From: Rutidosis leptorrhynchoides
Taxonomy: Eukaryota > Streptophyta > Magnoliopsida > Asterales > Asteraceae
Length of the DNA stretch: 64,000 nt
NCBI RefSeq assembly: GCF_046630445.1
Contig: NC_092333.1
Span: 334,439,501-334,503,500, forward strand
Direction of reading: 5' to 3'
The notes beneath the pieces were generated by a model that was not told the DNA's origin, ran no database searches, and saw only the letters and a list, made by a program, of their open reading frames with translations. How positions within the stretch are numbered: position 1 is the stretch's first letter; each line of letters starts with the position of its first letter. The translations under genes were made by a program, and so were the position numbers. Shown in pieces: positions 23,371 to 40,678 of this stretch.

Positions 23371-24875
23371 CCTTCATGGTTAGCTCAATCCGTTTTCCAG
23401 TTCCAACTTTTCTGAGCTTTTCCAACAAACTATTCTTTATTATCAAACTTCTTGCTGTTAAGATCGTTTATGGTTGTCTACGATTTCTGTTGCTTCATTC
23501 AGCTTTTTCAATATTCAGAGTATTGATTTGTAGACTGGGTGCTTTTCAAAATTTCAGAATGGAAGGTCATTATTCTAGAAGATAAATGTTATACATATAA
23601 CTGTTGATGTAGGTATGCTGTGAGTTTTCAAAGTACTGATTGCCGATTCCTCTACATTTACTGCTACCATATCTGAATCATTGGTTATCAATCCGAGGTG
23701 ATTTCAAGAGAGTTGTGTTTTTAGATGATTAAACGCTGACGGTAATATGGTGGAATATAAAAAGTTTCCCGGTAACAATAAAAGAGCATACATATAAATC
23801 AAGGTGATAATAAGGTTGTTTCGAACGAAAAGTCGAAGTTGATTTGCTGGAGCTGTGAGAAAATTTGCTACTTTGAAAGGAATTACCAAGTTATTTTGGG
23901 TAATAATAACACTAAAGGAATTAGCACAACTACGTGTTAAACGTTTACTCAGTTTCCGAGAGTTTTTTAGATGCATAACTAAATGCATCAATCTTTTCTC
24001 CCGTAGATGAAGTGCGGTTGGTTCATCCTCTCGTTTGAGATATTTTTAAGAATCATGAAAGGTTTGAACGTGGATCTTAATCGTCAAGATACAAATGAGG
24101 TTTGAGATGAAATCAAGTGGCAAACTTGAAGAATTGTTTAGTTTCATATGTTATAGTCATTATTTAATTCATTTTAATTGTCCAATGTTGGTAGTCCACA
24201 GTTGATAGTCCACAGTTAGCAATTCAATAATTCATATATAGTTTAATATATAATATTCGAATTAATTAATACGTATCGTGACCCGTATTCGTCTCAGACT
24301 CGATCACAACTCAAAGTATATATATTATTGTAGAATCAACCTCAACCCTGTATAGAGAACTCGATCATTACTGCATATAGAGTGTCTATGGTGATTCCAA
24401 ATAATATATATAGATGCGTCGATATGATATGTCAAAACCTTGTATACGTGTCCCGACATTTAAAGTTCGTAAAATAAATAATAGGAATTAAATAACGATA
24501 AATAAAGTACGTAAAGTAAATAACAGAAATTAAATGACAATAAATAAAATGCGAGAATGTAAATTGCGATAATTAAATTGCTATAAATAAAATGTAATCA
24601 GTTAGCTTGGAACAGTTAGCGTGAATTCTTAACAAAATTTCAATTAGTTAATTCGTTTGTTTCTGGCAATTTTTATTTTATCCAATGTTTTTCTTCATTA
24701 TGCCACTTGTTGGATTCTGATAGGTCAAAATCCAAATATAAAATTGATTGAAAATGATTACTCTGTGTTGACGGATATGTATATCGGTGGTTGTAAATAG
24801 GATAGTAAATGATCGTTGAATCAAATTCGAAGAATGTGCAGTGTAACTTATTAATGCGAAATCTAAATATTTCTA

Positions 24876-24895
24876 GGGTAATACCTACCCGTTAA
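24876..24895 (-). promoter_or_regulatory. Internal PPT-like palindrome of element D
   Basis: The minus strand reads AACGGGTAGGTATTACCCTAG, close to the internal palindrome of C and E. It lies 1.2 kb downstream of the primer site, much as in C. Confidence 0.65.
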
Positions 24896-25574
24896 AATCT
24901 TTTCAACATTAACCGTTTGTATAAAAGAACTTTTAATTACAATCTTCATGAAAATATATATACATATATATTTTCTTCAGATGTAACTATAGATTTAATG
25001 AGTCAAAATGATATTAATCTCATTTGATTTATCGTTAGAACTAGAATATATAATCTCTAAAACATTGAAGATTACATAATCGTCATGTCGAACGAAGATA
25101 AATGATGTAGAACGATTCGCAGATTGATGATTATGCTCGAGGTACATAATTAGATGTTGAGGTGCATAATGTGGACTTGAGTTGTTGGTGGTACTGGTAT
25201 TGATGTTGGTGTTGGTGATGTTGCTGAAGCTGGTACGTTTTGCACCATATTCTCCAAATTGATTACTAGAGCGTGAAGTTCATTGACTTCTTGTATTACT
25301 CCGGGATGATTGTCGGTCGGAACGAGTGGATGAATAAGGTTTAGAATCTGAGTTATGATATAGTCGTGGAGAGATATTCAAGAAGTGAGGGTGAAAATGG
25401 TGTTACGAACAGGTTCGCCGGTAAGTGCTTCAGGTTCTTCGCCAAAAGGTGAATTCGGTTAGTGGAAGGGATCGCCTTCTACGCGTCTCCATTGATTAAG
25501 TCGACTACGAATCCATCAGATGAATTGGGGATGGATGATTGGTTGATTCATTCTGCTGACATTGCTTCCGGAGC

Positions 25575-25664
25575 TTAGATGACTATCCATTCGGAATAAC
25601 TGTCGGAATAACTACCGGAATAGCTGTCGGAATCCGAGGGACTCGAACTAGTTGAAGGATTCAT
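25575..25664 (-). pseudogene. Short Ser-rich leader ORF of element D
   Basis: Reads MNPSTSSSPSDSDSYSG and continues as Ser/Tyr/Asp repeats to TAA after 29 codons. It lies about 430 bases after the primer site, roughly where C and E have their acidic leader ORF. It may be the start of a lost leader gene, as the sequence beyond is only patchily open. Confidence 0.5.
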
Positions 25665-26082
25665 CTCGTATGCTCAGATGAAGGATTTTCGATAAGAAAT
25701 AGATTATAGGATGTAGATTAGTATCCTGCAATACATAATTTACATATGCATATGTAATACTAAAATCTCATAAGTTACGGAGAAATCTACGGAAGCTGTC
25801 AGGTAAAGATAACAATAACAGATACGCTAAGATATGAATTAGCAGATACGCTAAGATATGAATTTTGTCTATACACTATTCATGCAGTCAATGCAATAAG
25901 ATGTGTATAGACTAAGAATAGTAAGCAGGTAATTTACTAAGGATGATAAACAAATGATTTCTGACAAAAATGATAAGCAAAACTTTTGACATGCAGACAC
26001 GGTCGAAGTCCAGACTTACTAATGCATCCTAACGACTTATCAGTTAGACATACTAATGCAGACCCGGTTCACTAATATCACC

Positions 26083-26094
26083 GCTCTGATACCA
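26083..26094 (-). promoter_or_regulatory. Primer binding site of element D
   Basis: The minus strand reads TGGTATCAGAGC, a perfect initiator Met-tRNA complement, two bases inside the right LTR. The downstream leader shares TGCATTAGTAAGTCTGGACT and TTCGACCGTGT with element C. Confidence 0.92.
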
Positions 26095-26096
26095 AC

Positions 26097-29945
<3,849 letters not shown>

Positions 29946-29950
29946 ACTTT

Positions 29951-31053
29951 GAGTTGAGATCTAGCCTGAGATGTGTATACACTGGGTCGTAGATTGATTT
30001 AAGATAATATATATCGATTTATTTCTGTACATCTAACTGTGGACAATTAGTTGTAGGTTACTAACGAGGACAGCTGAATTAATAAACTTAAAACATCAAA
30101 ATGTATTAAAAGTGTTGTAAATATATTTTGAATATACTTTGATATATATTTACATATTTGTTATAGGTTCATGAATCGACCAGTGGCCAAGTCTTACTTT
30201 TCGACGAAGTAAAAATCTGTGAAAGTGAGTTATAGTCCCAATTTTAAAATCTAATATTTTTGGGATGAGAATACATGCAGTTTTATAAATGTTTTACTAA
30301 ATAGACACAAGTAATTGAAACTACATTATATGGGTGAATGATCGAAGCCGAATATGCCCCTTTTGCTTTGTATCCTAAGAATTAGTAAACCGATCTACTA
30401 ATTGTCGCGAATCCTAAAGATAGATCTATTGGGCCTAACGAACCCCATCCAAAGTACTGGATACTTTAGTACTTCGAATTCGTTTTTATCATGTCCGAAG
30501 GATTTCCCGGAATGATAGGGGATATTCTTATATGCATCTTGTTAATGTCGGTTACCAGGTGTTCACCATATGAATGAATTTTATCTCTATGTATGGGATG
30601 TATATTGAAATATGAAATCTTGTGGTCTATTATTATGATTTGATAATATATAGGTTAAACCTATAACTCACCAACATTTTTGTTGACGTTTTAAGCATGT
30701 TTATTCTCAGGTGATTATTAAGAGCTTCCGCTGTCGCATACTTAAATAAGGACGAGATTTGGAGTCCATGCTTGTATGATATTGTGTAAAAACTGCATTC
30801 AAGAAACTTATTTCGTTGTAACATATTTGTATTGTAAACCATTATGTAATGGTCGTATGTAAACAGGATATTTTAGATTATCATTATTTGATAATCTACG
30901 TAAAGCTTTTTAAACCTTTATTGATGAAATAAAGGTTACGGTTTGTTTTAAAATGAATGCAGTCTTTGAAAAACGTCTCATATAGAGGTCAAAACCTCGT
31001 AACGAAATCAATTAATATGGAACATTTTTAATCAATAAGAATGGGACATTTCA
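29951..31053 (+). repeat. 3' LTR of element C, second part
   Basis: Continues the C LTR after element D (ACTTT at 29946-29950 is the duplicated target) and ends GGGACATTTCA at 31053. It is followed by CTTTT, the C target duplication. Confidence 0.93.
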
Positions 31054-32244
31054 CTTTTCACCATAAATCATCATAGGTTCACCGTCAGCAATAGGAATAC
31101 GAATAGCCTTTAGGTCACAGACCACCTCGACTTTGTTATCAGCTAACCAGTCCATTCCAACCACAAGGTCAAAACTTCCCAGTTTAATAGGTATCACATT
31201 AATGCTAAAAGGCTTACTTTCTAACGTCAAAGTACAATCACGATAAATCTTATCAGCTCTCATCAAGTTACCATTCTCTAGTTCTATGGAATACACGTTA
31301 TCTAGGGGAGAAATAGGTTTCTTAACATTGTGACAATTATCCTTAGATATAAAACTTCTATCGGCGCCAGTATCAAACAAAACATAAACAAGTTGATCAT
31401 CAAGTGAAAACGTACTCGTGACTAGCTTTGGATCATCACGAGCTTCCGTAGAATTGATGTTGAACGCCCTTCCTCGAGCATTCCCATTGTTGTTCTTAGG
31501 ACAGTACTTCTTGAAATGACCCGACTGTCTACAACCATAACAGTTCTTACCACCATTAGCATTGTTCGCGTTGCTTGCAGTGCTGTTGTTGTTGGTGTTG
31601 CCGTTGAGATTAACCTTGCAATCTTTTAACAAATGACCAAACTTCTTACACTTGGTGCAAACCAGCACTTTGCATTCCCCACGATGGTGCTTTCTGCATC
31701 TTCCACACAGTGGTAGTTTTCCTTTGTAATTCGTGTTGGATGAAGATCCCTTCTCAAAGTTACGGGGCATCCCTTGCCTCTTACCTCGGTTCAGTGCGAG
31801 ACTTCCAACTATGTTCTCACTTCGTTTTGTTTTTCCGTTTACTTCATTTCCTGTAACAGGCATCTCTTTTCCTTCCGATCGGCTAACTTGCTTCATCATG
31901 TCTGTCGCCATGTTGATGACTCCGAGTATTGTCTTTGGTTGATGGGAAAGGACAAAACCAAACACTTTCATCGGTAATCCCGACATGTACCTCTCGATTG
32001 CTCTTTCCACTGATGAGACCAAATGTGGGCAAAGCAACGATAGCTCCCGGAATTGGTTAGTGTAACTAGCAATGTCATTTCCAATGACCCTTAGGCTCAG
32101 AAGTTCATTTTCCCATCTTATCCGCTCTCGTCGGGGACAGTATTTCTCAATCGTGCAATCAAAACCTGCAGCTATAAGAGCTTCCATCACACGCTGGTTA
32201 ACGAGTTCTTCCAATTGAGCCTCAGGCATTTCAGTAGTAAACAT
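31054..32244 (-). pseudogene. gag-protease of element B (internally deleted, cut by C)
   Basis: Minus-strand gag and protease from ATG 32244-32242. The capsid is shortened: the N-terminus (EELVNQRVMEALIAAG) runs almost directly into YCPRRERIRWENELLSL, so the central block with the usual TWWN motif, about 100 residues, is missing. Two zinc-binding clusters follow, CGRCRKHHRGEC...CTKCKKFGHLLKDC and CYGCRQSGHFKKYC. The protease has an intact VLFDTGADRSFIS and later IKLGSFDLVVGMDW. It is cut after GEK by insertion of C; the frame resumes without loss at 5627, or 2695 in the duplicate. Confidence 0.93.
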
Positions 32245-32329
32245 GGCCTCCTTCTACACAAACGATACATCGAGGTAAGATCAATGAAAAATAGAGTAAT
32301 TAAAAATATACTAGCAACGAGTGTTGATG

Positions 32330-32490
32330 ACTAGTAAATAATAGTACGAAAAGATTCGCTAGTAGTGAGAAGTAGTGTAAGTAGTGATAGTAGTGATAGT
32401 AGTAACGCTAGTGGTAGTAGTAGTGGTAATAGTGTTATGTAGTGATAGTAGTGATAGTAGTAACACTAAGTAGTAACATTAATGGCATTA
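32330..32490. repeat. AGTAGTGAT-type minisatellite in the B leader
   Basis: Degenerate tandem array of AGTAGTGATAGTAGTGAT and AGTAGTAACACTA variants. It lies upstream of the B gag start and is non-coding. Confidence 0.8.
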
Positions 32491-32756
32491 GTAGTAGCAT
32501 ATCATAACACAAGTATTATGATCATACAAAGTTACTAAATATAGAATATTACCGCATGCAACAAAAGATAATAGTTACTAATAGCATAATCCACCATTAT
32601 ATAAATAAAATCCAAGGGTGATAAACCAAATTTCAAAGTAGTAAACCAAACAATAAACATAACGTGCTAATAGCCCGGTTTATAACACCCGGTAAGTCTT
32701 ATATAAAGAAAGTATGGCTGATGAAAAAGGAAAAGAAGCTCATGGTCAACTACCCT

Positions 32757-33157
32757 TCACTTCCTCTTCTGTCGAGTACGGAAGGCAGGTCCATCATTCC
32801 TCGGCCTATTACATTCCGCCTCTAACACAACAACCCTGGCAGTTAAGGCTGCTATCAATCTCGTCATCTCAACGAACCTCGCTTCAGCCTCGTACATATA
32901 AGTATTTATACCTGTGACTCTTTCCTCCATCCTCTCAAGATCATCGGGGTGTGAATATGTCCTCGCAATATCGTTTAAGGCGTTAACACGATCAACAATA
33001 TCCCTGTTACAGTTAGTATGAACCAAATCCAATGCATAAAGGTTCACGGATGGTTAGGTATCCGATGCGGAGCAGGTGCTGGTGCTGGGGCTGGAGCATT
33101 CACCTCAGCCACTCTGGAGTCGCTGTCGCTGTCACTGCTTCCTGAATCCTGTGACAT
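32757..33157 (-). pseudogene. Leader ORF of element B (frameshifted)
   Basis: The ATG at 33157 opens MSQDSGSSDSDSDSRVAE followed by an Ala-Pro repeat and stops at 33044-33046. The neighbouring frame (33047-32757) continues with a helical, probably coiled-coil segment (LERMEERVTGINTYMYEAEA, then LTARVVVLEAE). Together they look like one gene with a frameshift near 33045. Its start is acidic and Ser/Asp-rich like those in D and C. I recognise no domain. Confidence 0.55.
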
Positions 33158-33327
33158 CTAACTCATAGTACAAGAACACAAATAAAACAGATTAGTAAAG
33201 TAAATAACGTTAGTCACAAAGTACTCATGTAATGACTAAGTCCCGGTCGTAGTCTAGACTCATCAAAGCGTCCTAATGACCAAATCAGACACACTAATGC
33301 AAGTCCTAGTTTCCCTACGAAACGTTA

Positions 33328-33339
33328 GCTCTGATACCA
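33328..33339 (-). promoter_or_regulatory. Primer binding site of element B
   Basis: The minus strand reads TGGTATCAGAGC, a perfect initiator Met-tRNA complement, two bases from the LTR edge at 33342. Confidence 0.92.
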
Positions 33340-33341
33340 AC

Positions 33342-36300
33342 TATAACACCCCACCAAATTACCATCTAATGGCGTGTTAATTTCGGTCCCACAGTTAACA
33401 GTTACGCCCTCTATATGAGACATTTAAAGCAATCGCATTTAATTTTATTTAAAAATATTAACTTTCAAAAACATAAGTCAATAATCCCAAAATAGAAACA
33501 CTGTTGTGATCGTAACCACAAGCCAACAGTATTTAAACAGTAAAAAAGTTTTAAATGCGAAAGTAAATAATGTTCTTTAAAATCAAATGCTGACTCCACG
33601 GCCAGTCAAGCAGCAAACACAGCGGAAGCATACCTCTTAAGGACCTGAGAATAACAACACGCAAAAATAGGTCAACAAATAATCTTAGTGAATCTACAGG
33701 TTTAAAGTAATGTAACAGTATCTGAAGAAAAACAGTTATCAGAAAAATAGTTTGATTTCCTTGACTACGAGATTCTATCGTTTGCATAAACCGAGCACCT
33801 GAATACTAGCAATGACCCGAGTATAGAAACCACTACACCCTACCTTACCTCATAAAATGTTATAAACTTTTTCAAATGTATTTAATGTTCAAAATAAATG
33901 CACCACTGCTTTTATAGTGGGTGAGGTTGTCAACCTAACGGATCCGTCCATCTAAATTGTGCTTACACCGATGGTATTAAAAGTACTCAAGCTAGAAGCT
34001 TTTTGAACAAACTCATTATGCATATGTGTAGTACTCATGCCAATATAAAAGTAATTGAAAATATAAATATAACAGTGTGTATTCTCATCCCTGAAAATAT
34101 GTAAAAAGCGGGACTGTAGACTCACCTTTAAATAAGCTCGGAATTAAAGACAAATGACTTGTACGGTTTAGACCCGAGTAATGTAACCTAAGTATACGTA
34201 TGTAGGTTGGTCAATATATGTATCTTATATATTTGTGGTTTCATAGTGTACGTTGTCTTATTGCTCGACTCGACGCGTTTCAAAGTAAAAGTCAACTATC
34301 TCATGCAAGTCAAACAAAGTCAACCAAAGTCAAACCAAAAGTCAAACTTGGTCAAAGTAGTCAACTAAAGTCAACATCAGAAGATTCATGTCAAATATTG
34401 GTCAATAAGTCAAACCTATGTCAAACAATACGTTTTAGGTCATGAATGATCATTTTCACAATTTCAGTTTATCGTCATGCACAAAATTTATGAACACGTA
34501 GCATACTTAGCACATAATCTCATAGTACAAAATTCACGTAAATATGAAAAACTCCAAATCATAATTAAACTTAAAATCAATTCCAAAAAGTCCATCCAGG
34601 GACTCATACGACAATTAAAAGTCAGGAATCAGAAGGGATACATTTGGGGTTTGCCAAGTCAGTTTCTGACCGCGCACTGATTTCATTTTGGCTATAACCG
34701 GAGTTAGGAATATGAAATTGATACAATACTAGTGGACATTGTTCAAGGACAAATCAAAGTAACACATATAAAAAATATAGCCACTTTTGTTTAGCCAATT
34801 TGTACAGTTTATTCGTGCAAGTTGATCATTCAGTTTTCAGCTCAAATCAGAATTCACATAAAGTATGGCTCTATTATGCCCAATGCATAAGATTTCATAG
34901 ATTGAAATAAAATATAAATAAGTCACATATCATGTTAAGTTTCATTTTCCAGAAGCATACATGCTCAAACAATACACAAAATTTACAAAGTACAAAATCA
35001 TGTGTAATTTACAGATTCGATTCTCATTTAGTTAGTCACATTCGCATACGATTATCCGAAGATCTAGATACAATTAGCCTATGATATATACATGAAAGAT
35101 GAATTACTTTTTGTCTACTTTTCAAATATGCAAAGCTTTAATCACAAAAGTTAACACATTTTATCATACAAGGTTATTTTCATGCAAGTGCGGTATAAAA
35201 CTACTTTTACACTAATTCTAGCATATCTCGGGCTATACATAAGCGAACGACATGATATCCTAGTCTAAATTGAGTGTTTTTAAATTATATTTCCAGTGGT
35301 ATAAGTCTCACATGCCAATTAGTTTTCTATCAATACCAGATTTCTGATCAAGCAACAAAAACACAAAGATAATTCAAATTGACATAACTTAATCATACGG
35401 AAACGAAATCAAGCGAATCTAAAGCCTAAACTCAATAGTTTTTCGCAAGGAATATGATTATAATATAATAATTAACATTTTAAAAACTTAATTTTTCTGA
35501 TCAAACAAATACAAATTCGTTTTTAAACCCTAGCGCATAAAACAATCAAAATAACGATAACGATTAACACGTACGCGTATAGACTTGAGCAATTGACAAC
35601 ATAACTATGAAACTTTAATAAAATCAGATTTTTAAGAATTAGATTTCATGTAAATATACCTTAGATCGCTAAATTATTTATACCAATGGATAGAGAACGA
35701 GGAGATGAACGCGATTTGTGTATAACACTTTTGCTAATTTTGAAAGATGAAGGTATGGTGGTGATGGTGATGGTCGACGATGGGAGGGAGCCAGGGAGGA
35801 GTCAACTGCCTTTTTTTCTTTCTAGTGAGGGTTTATACATAATTTATGTTAATACTGTATTTATATTAACCCTAGTTTAAACAATTAACACATATGTCCC
35901 TAAAGTTAACAAAAATTAAACATAAAGGGAGTGGGGAGGGGGTTTCGGCCGAATGGGGCCCTCATGGGGTTCCCGGGCTCTCGTTTTGCAATCTCGTGTA
36001 ATCGTGGTCCGTTTTAAGTGCCGTCTAGTCGTACCGAAGGCCCGGAACGCTAACCCGATCGTTAAACGCAACCAATTGTCTAATTTATTAAAAACCCAAT
36101 AAATTAAATATTTTAAAAAGTTAATAATTAATAAAATTAATTATTAAAATAAACCCGAGCATTTCGTTGCTCAAAAAGCTTTTATCAAAATCGTATCGTT
36201 TTTATCGTATTTTATTATCCGAAATATTTATTTGAATTAATATCAACCCATATCAATTATTAAAACCCTTCGAAGATTAAGTACGCATTTAATACACGTA

Positions 36301-36381
36301 AACGCATAAAAGTTAAATAATCGCCGTTAAATAAACTAACGGAAAGTTAACGGAAGTAACGGAAAAATCAGGGTTGTTACA
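33342..36381 (-). repeat. 5' LTR of element B
   Basis: About 3.04 kb. In element orientation it starts TGTAACAACCC and ends GGGGTGTTATA next to the primer site. It has no genes; short frames such as 35686-35880 are chance. It carries a CAGCGGAAGC...ACCTGAGAATAA version of the block shared by the other LTRs (33622-33656). The other LTR of B lies left of the window. Confidence 0.85.
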
Positions 36382-37161
36382 GTTTGATATGAAATGGGTG
36401 TTGGATATTGAATGATATATTCGTCCCCTTGAATACGTATATATAGCAAAAAGATTTCTATAATTTACGGAGAAAATTTAGGAAAAGTGTTTAGACAAGT
36501 CTATTGGGATAGATATGATAAGATATGATGTGTCTATACTCCATTTATGCAATAATGGTAGTATGACGTGTCGAGAAAAAAAATGATAAGTAGGTAATCA
36601 GAAAATCTTTTGATTAAAGACTTTCAATTCGTAATGGCCTATTCAAGTCTAGGGGCTTGAGCTATAGGATCTTTAAATCAGTAATCCAAACCCTTCCATT
36701 CTAGAGTTTCGTAGACGCCATCCGTCAAGAAAATTCAATGATCAAAAATAACGAGAAAGCAAAGATTTTGAAAGTAAAGAATATGAATAGTTGAGATTTC
36801 AAGAATCATGGGTAACATTTTATGTAATACATATGTAATACACAAAACCATGATAGATGACACGGGAATATCGAGAATTTCAGAAATCATGGTGTCGCAT
36901 TTAAATATAGTGGCGGAATTGGATAGTACTTAGAAAAGTGAGCAGAGTTCTTAGATTGGCTTGACATTCTTAGGAAGATTAAAGAATTTAATAAGCATAG
37001 TTTCTAAGGTATAGTGTAGCATTTAACAATTAAAGGCAACAATTAAAGGCACTATATTCAAGGAAAGTTGTAGTCCTACATCGCTAAGGTACCTAATTGT
37101 ATAAGGCACACTTAAAATGCAAATCCTGGTTCTCTACAACAACTCTGCTCTGATACCAATC
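36382..37161 (-). mobile_element. Leader of element A, cut by element B
   Basis: Non-coding 780 bases between the B LTR and the A primer site. Parts align with the leader of D (a TTACGGAGAAA stretch and the TGTCTATAC region), so A is related to D. There is no ORF. The rest of A lies left of the window, beyond B. Confidence 0.7.
37147..37158 (-). promoter_or_regulatory. Primer binding site of element A
   Basis: The minus strand reads TGGTATCAGAGC, three bases from the LTR start TGTCACACCC at 37162. Confidence 0.9.
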
Positions 37162-38584
37162 TGTCACACCCCCAAATAGGGCCTGGGGTATTTGTGACTA
37201 ATTATATCAAATCACATTTGTATAAACGAGAACGACTCTATATGAGACATTTTATTGAGCATTAAATGTTTTTAAATGAATTGGTAAGTAATGTATGAAG
37301 ACTCCAAGCATGGCAAAAAATCATCATCAAAGCAGCAGATATACAGCGGAAGCAATATTTAAGTACCTGAGAATAAACATGCTTAAAAAATCAACACGAG
37401 GTTGAGTGAGTTCATATGTTTGTCATAAATAATAATTTCAGTAATCAAAACTAAACGATAATATCAAAACTAAACGATTTTACCCCGAGACAATACATAT
37501 GTTATTGTCGAGATCATTATTATACCACCAATTGACCTGAGGTCAACAGTGCGGGATGTTACCCCCAATAATGCTATTTATAATAATTCCGTTTGCATCT
37601 TCATTATCTAGCAATTAATGATATTACAAAGTAGGGTTTTGCATGTTTCATATGAACACAATAACATGTTACATATCAACACAATAAAAGTACTCATGTT
37701 GTTCGCATAATAGTTTGCACTTGTGTCTATCCGTTATACAAATATTGCATTTATTCTCAGTCCAAAAATATATAAAAAGGGAGCAGATGAACTCACGATA
37801 CGATACGATAGTTTGTAGTAAATATGCATATGACGGCATTGAACAAATGTAGAGTTGACCTCGGATTCACGAACCCATATCAAGTATATATATTAACATG
37901 TATAATGGTAATTGAACAAGTTTATATATTATTAATGACTTTATTTGTTATTTTATGTGTTATATTAGATAAATTTAATATATTTAATTTATATATTTTA
38001 TATATACTAATATTTATCATTCGTTATGACATTTTAATATATTAAAGTTTATTTATGATAAAGAATATATATAATATATTAATTGATATCTTTTATATAT
38101 AGTTTAATTAATATCCTTTTAATAATAAGAATATAGTGATATGTAATAATAATAATAATAATAGTATTGTTAATAAGTTAATTTTAATAATGACACTTTT
38201 TAATAAAATTAATTATAAAAATGATAATTTTATAAAATATATTAATTTCAATAATAATACTAATTTTACAAGAAATTTTGATAGAATTTAAAGTATGGTT
38301 AATTTTAGTAATAATGGTGATAATGACAGTAATTTTAATACTAATAATTATAATCTTATTAATAATATTAATAGTAATACATATGTTAATAATACTAATT
38401 AATAATAATAACTATAACACTAATTTTAATAATACTAATTCATTTAAACCATAAATTAATTTTAATTTAAATCATTTTCATAAACTTATAATAATAGTAA
38501 TAATAGTAATAATAATAATAATAATAATATTAAAAATTTTAGGAAATGAAAACTACCTCAAAATAAGCCCTTTTAAAAAAAATG

Positions 38585-38649
38585 CACCAAACCGAGCTCG
38601 AACCCGCGACCTCCTGCTAACACAAACACCCACATAACCATCCCTCCAT
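38585..38649 (-). other. tRNA/SINE-like module in the A LTR
   Basis: On the minus strand GGAGGGATGGTTATGTGGG is followed by GCGGGTTCGAGCTC, matching box B. It is in the same orientation and relative place as the D module although the flanks have diverged. Confidence 0.55.
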
Positions 38650-39474
38650 CACTAATTTCCTGATTTATAACACTACATAACAATATTTAACCCGAATTAT
38701 TTATGAATCAAACGGCCAAAATCAAACTCAATCTTAATTAAGAACTCGATTTATGAGTGAAATAGAAACAAACACGAATAGGATGTGGGTGTTTCTTGAT
38801 CACATAAAAGAAAGAAAAAAAATAAAAAAAATATAAGAGTGCTGCTGCTGTCGGGAAGGAGAGAAAGAGAAAAAAAATGATTTCGATTTTGGATCGTTTT
38901 AAACAAAAATTTCAACACGAATCATGTTTCAGATCATTCCTTGAAACATTTCAAACCATCAATTTGACTAAAAACATCACCACGAACTCGAATTTTACGA
39001 AGAACAACTCAGTTGACTTTTTAATTCGAAACTTTGACTCCAAAATTAGACTTCGATAGAACGAATTGGAATTTGAGACTTTGCAGAAAGTTTAAGTAAT
39101 TAATTCCTAACAAACTTGCATTTATAGATTTTAAAATTAAATTTGAATTCGAAATTTGGCTGAAAAAGTGAAGAACAGAGGTGTCGACTCCTTTTTTTTT
39201 TTAAACTTTCTATTTTTGATTTCTGATTTATAGCAATCTACCACTAGATATATAAATGATAATGATAATGTTAATCGAATGTGTAACGCAGAATGGAAGT
39301 TCATGGAGCACCACAATTAGAAACAGAAAATATAAAAAAATAAAAGCAAAAAAAGAATATATATATATAAAAAAAATCACGATCTAAAAAAATTAAAAAT
39401 TTAAAGTAGAGATCACGATTGATTTAAAAAAAATACAGATAATGTTTGACCTAATTTAGTTATATGTCCACTTC

Positions 39475-39950
39475 AATTTTATTTTTATTTTTTTATTAAT
39501 ATTAATAATTAATAAATATATTAATAATAATAATAATTATTTTAATAATAATAATCCTAATTAATAAAAAAAATGATAATAATAATATTATTAATGATAA
39601 TAATAATATTAGATTGTATTTATTTTATAATAATAATATTGATAATATGCATAATAATAATTAGTACAAATGTTAATAATGATAATAATAATAATAATAA
39701 TAATAATAATAGATTTTAGTATTGATAATAATAATACTTATAATAGTAATAATATTAAATACAAGGTTAATGATAATTATTAATCATAACAATATTATTA
39801 ATAATAAGTTGTATTAATTTAACAATAATGATATTTATAATAATTTTAATAATTTTAGTCAAAGTGATAATACTAATAATACTAGTAATTATGATAATGA
39901 TAATTATTAATATTAATAATAACACTGATAATAATAATGATTGTAAATGA
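39475..39950. repeat. (AAT)n-rich tract in the A LTR
   Basis: Nearly pure A/T triplet repeats, including AATAATAAT runs at 39679-39712. Non-coding. Confidence 0.9.
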
Positions 39951-40060
39951 TATATATATACACACATATATTTATATATTTTTTATAGCCGGTTGTTCGT
40001 GAATTGTCAGAAACATATAAAAGTTAGGTTTAAATTTAGTCGGAATTCCGGGTTATTATA

Positions 40061-40678
40061 GGTGTGGGGAGGGGGGAATTTGGCTTGGCATGGGTGGTGA
40101 TACAAAGTGATGTGTGCATGTTGGCTAGCATGGAGCATGAGGTTAAAATTTGTAAGTAATGGTACATAAGCATGCTAGTAATATTGTCTTATATCTTAAT
40201 GGGTCTTGTCTTATGTCTTAATAGATCATAAGTCTATTAAGATGGGCTAACATACTAGTCCATTAGCTAGAGTAGGGTGGGCCTTTGATAAACTAAGTCC
40301 ATTAAGATGATAAGCCCATTAATACTAACTAGGGTGCATTAATAAAACTCTAAGCGTAATTAAAAAACCGTTAAGCTAAGTAATTATCGTTAAGAAATGA
40401 AAATTAGGATTAAGTAGTCATAACACTCCAATTATGACAAAAGTTTAACGTGTACCAAGTACGTATCTCGTTCTAAACGACTAGTGACACTAACGGTCAT
40501 AAAAGCATTCGAGGATCAAGTTAAGTAATGAAGTACTTAATAACACGTTTTAAGATATTAAGGAAAGTAATTAGCATGGATAATGACTCCAAAATATTAT
40601 CTAGCTCAGTACGCACATATAAGCAGATTCGTGAAAGTATAAAGTATAAATACAAGTCAAAAAAGTCGGGTCGTTACA
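40061..40678 (-). mobile_element. LTR fragment of a further Ty3/gypsy element
   Basis: In minus orientation it begins TGTAACGACCCGACTTTTTT at 40678, typical of plant Ty3/gypsy LTR starts. It is non-coding and is broken off at 40061 by element A. It seems to have inserted into the ORF at 40679. Only this end is visible. Confidence 0.55.

Larger units (their letters stand above)
21672..25574 (-). other. Interior of element D, no recognisable genes
   Basis: About 3.9 kb without a credible gene; the longest frames are under 100 codons and match nothing I know. It includes two diverged copies of a segment of about 320 bases (22811-23130 and 23132-23370) and an internal PPT-like palindrome (24876-24895). 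The region that corresponds to gag-pol in C has been replaced or eroded beyond recognition. Confidence 0.75.
37162..40060 (-). repeat. 5' LTR of element A
   Basis: About 2.9 kb. It shares with the D LTR the conserved block (37340-37415), AAT-rich tracts, a tRNA-like module (38585-38649) and an end similar to that of D (GTTCGTGAAT, then AGTCGGAATTCCGGG). It is a diverged relative of D; the exact right edge (40060, ending TTATA) is inferred by comparison with D. Confidence 0.78.

Noticed and set aside
32330-32490. CRISPR-like array from the regular AGTAGTGAT repeats
   Set aside because: Units are short, abut directly and have no unique spacers; this is a eukaryotic minisatellite.
34218-34445. 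Lys/Ser-rich ORF in the B LTR
   Set aside because: Comes from a run of GTCAA-type simple repeats (34260-34430).
35686-35880. 64-residue ORF in the B LTR
   Set aside because: Non-coding LTR context, no recognisable motif, length expected by chance.
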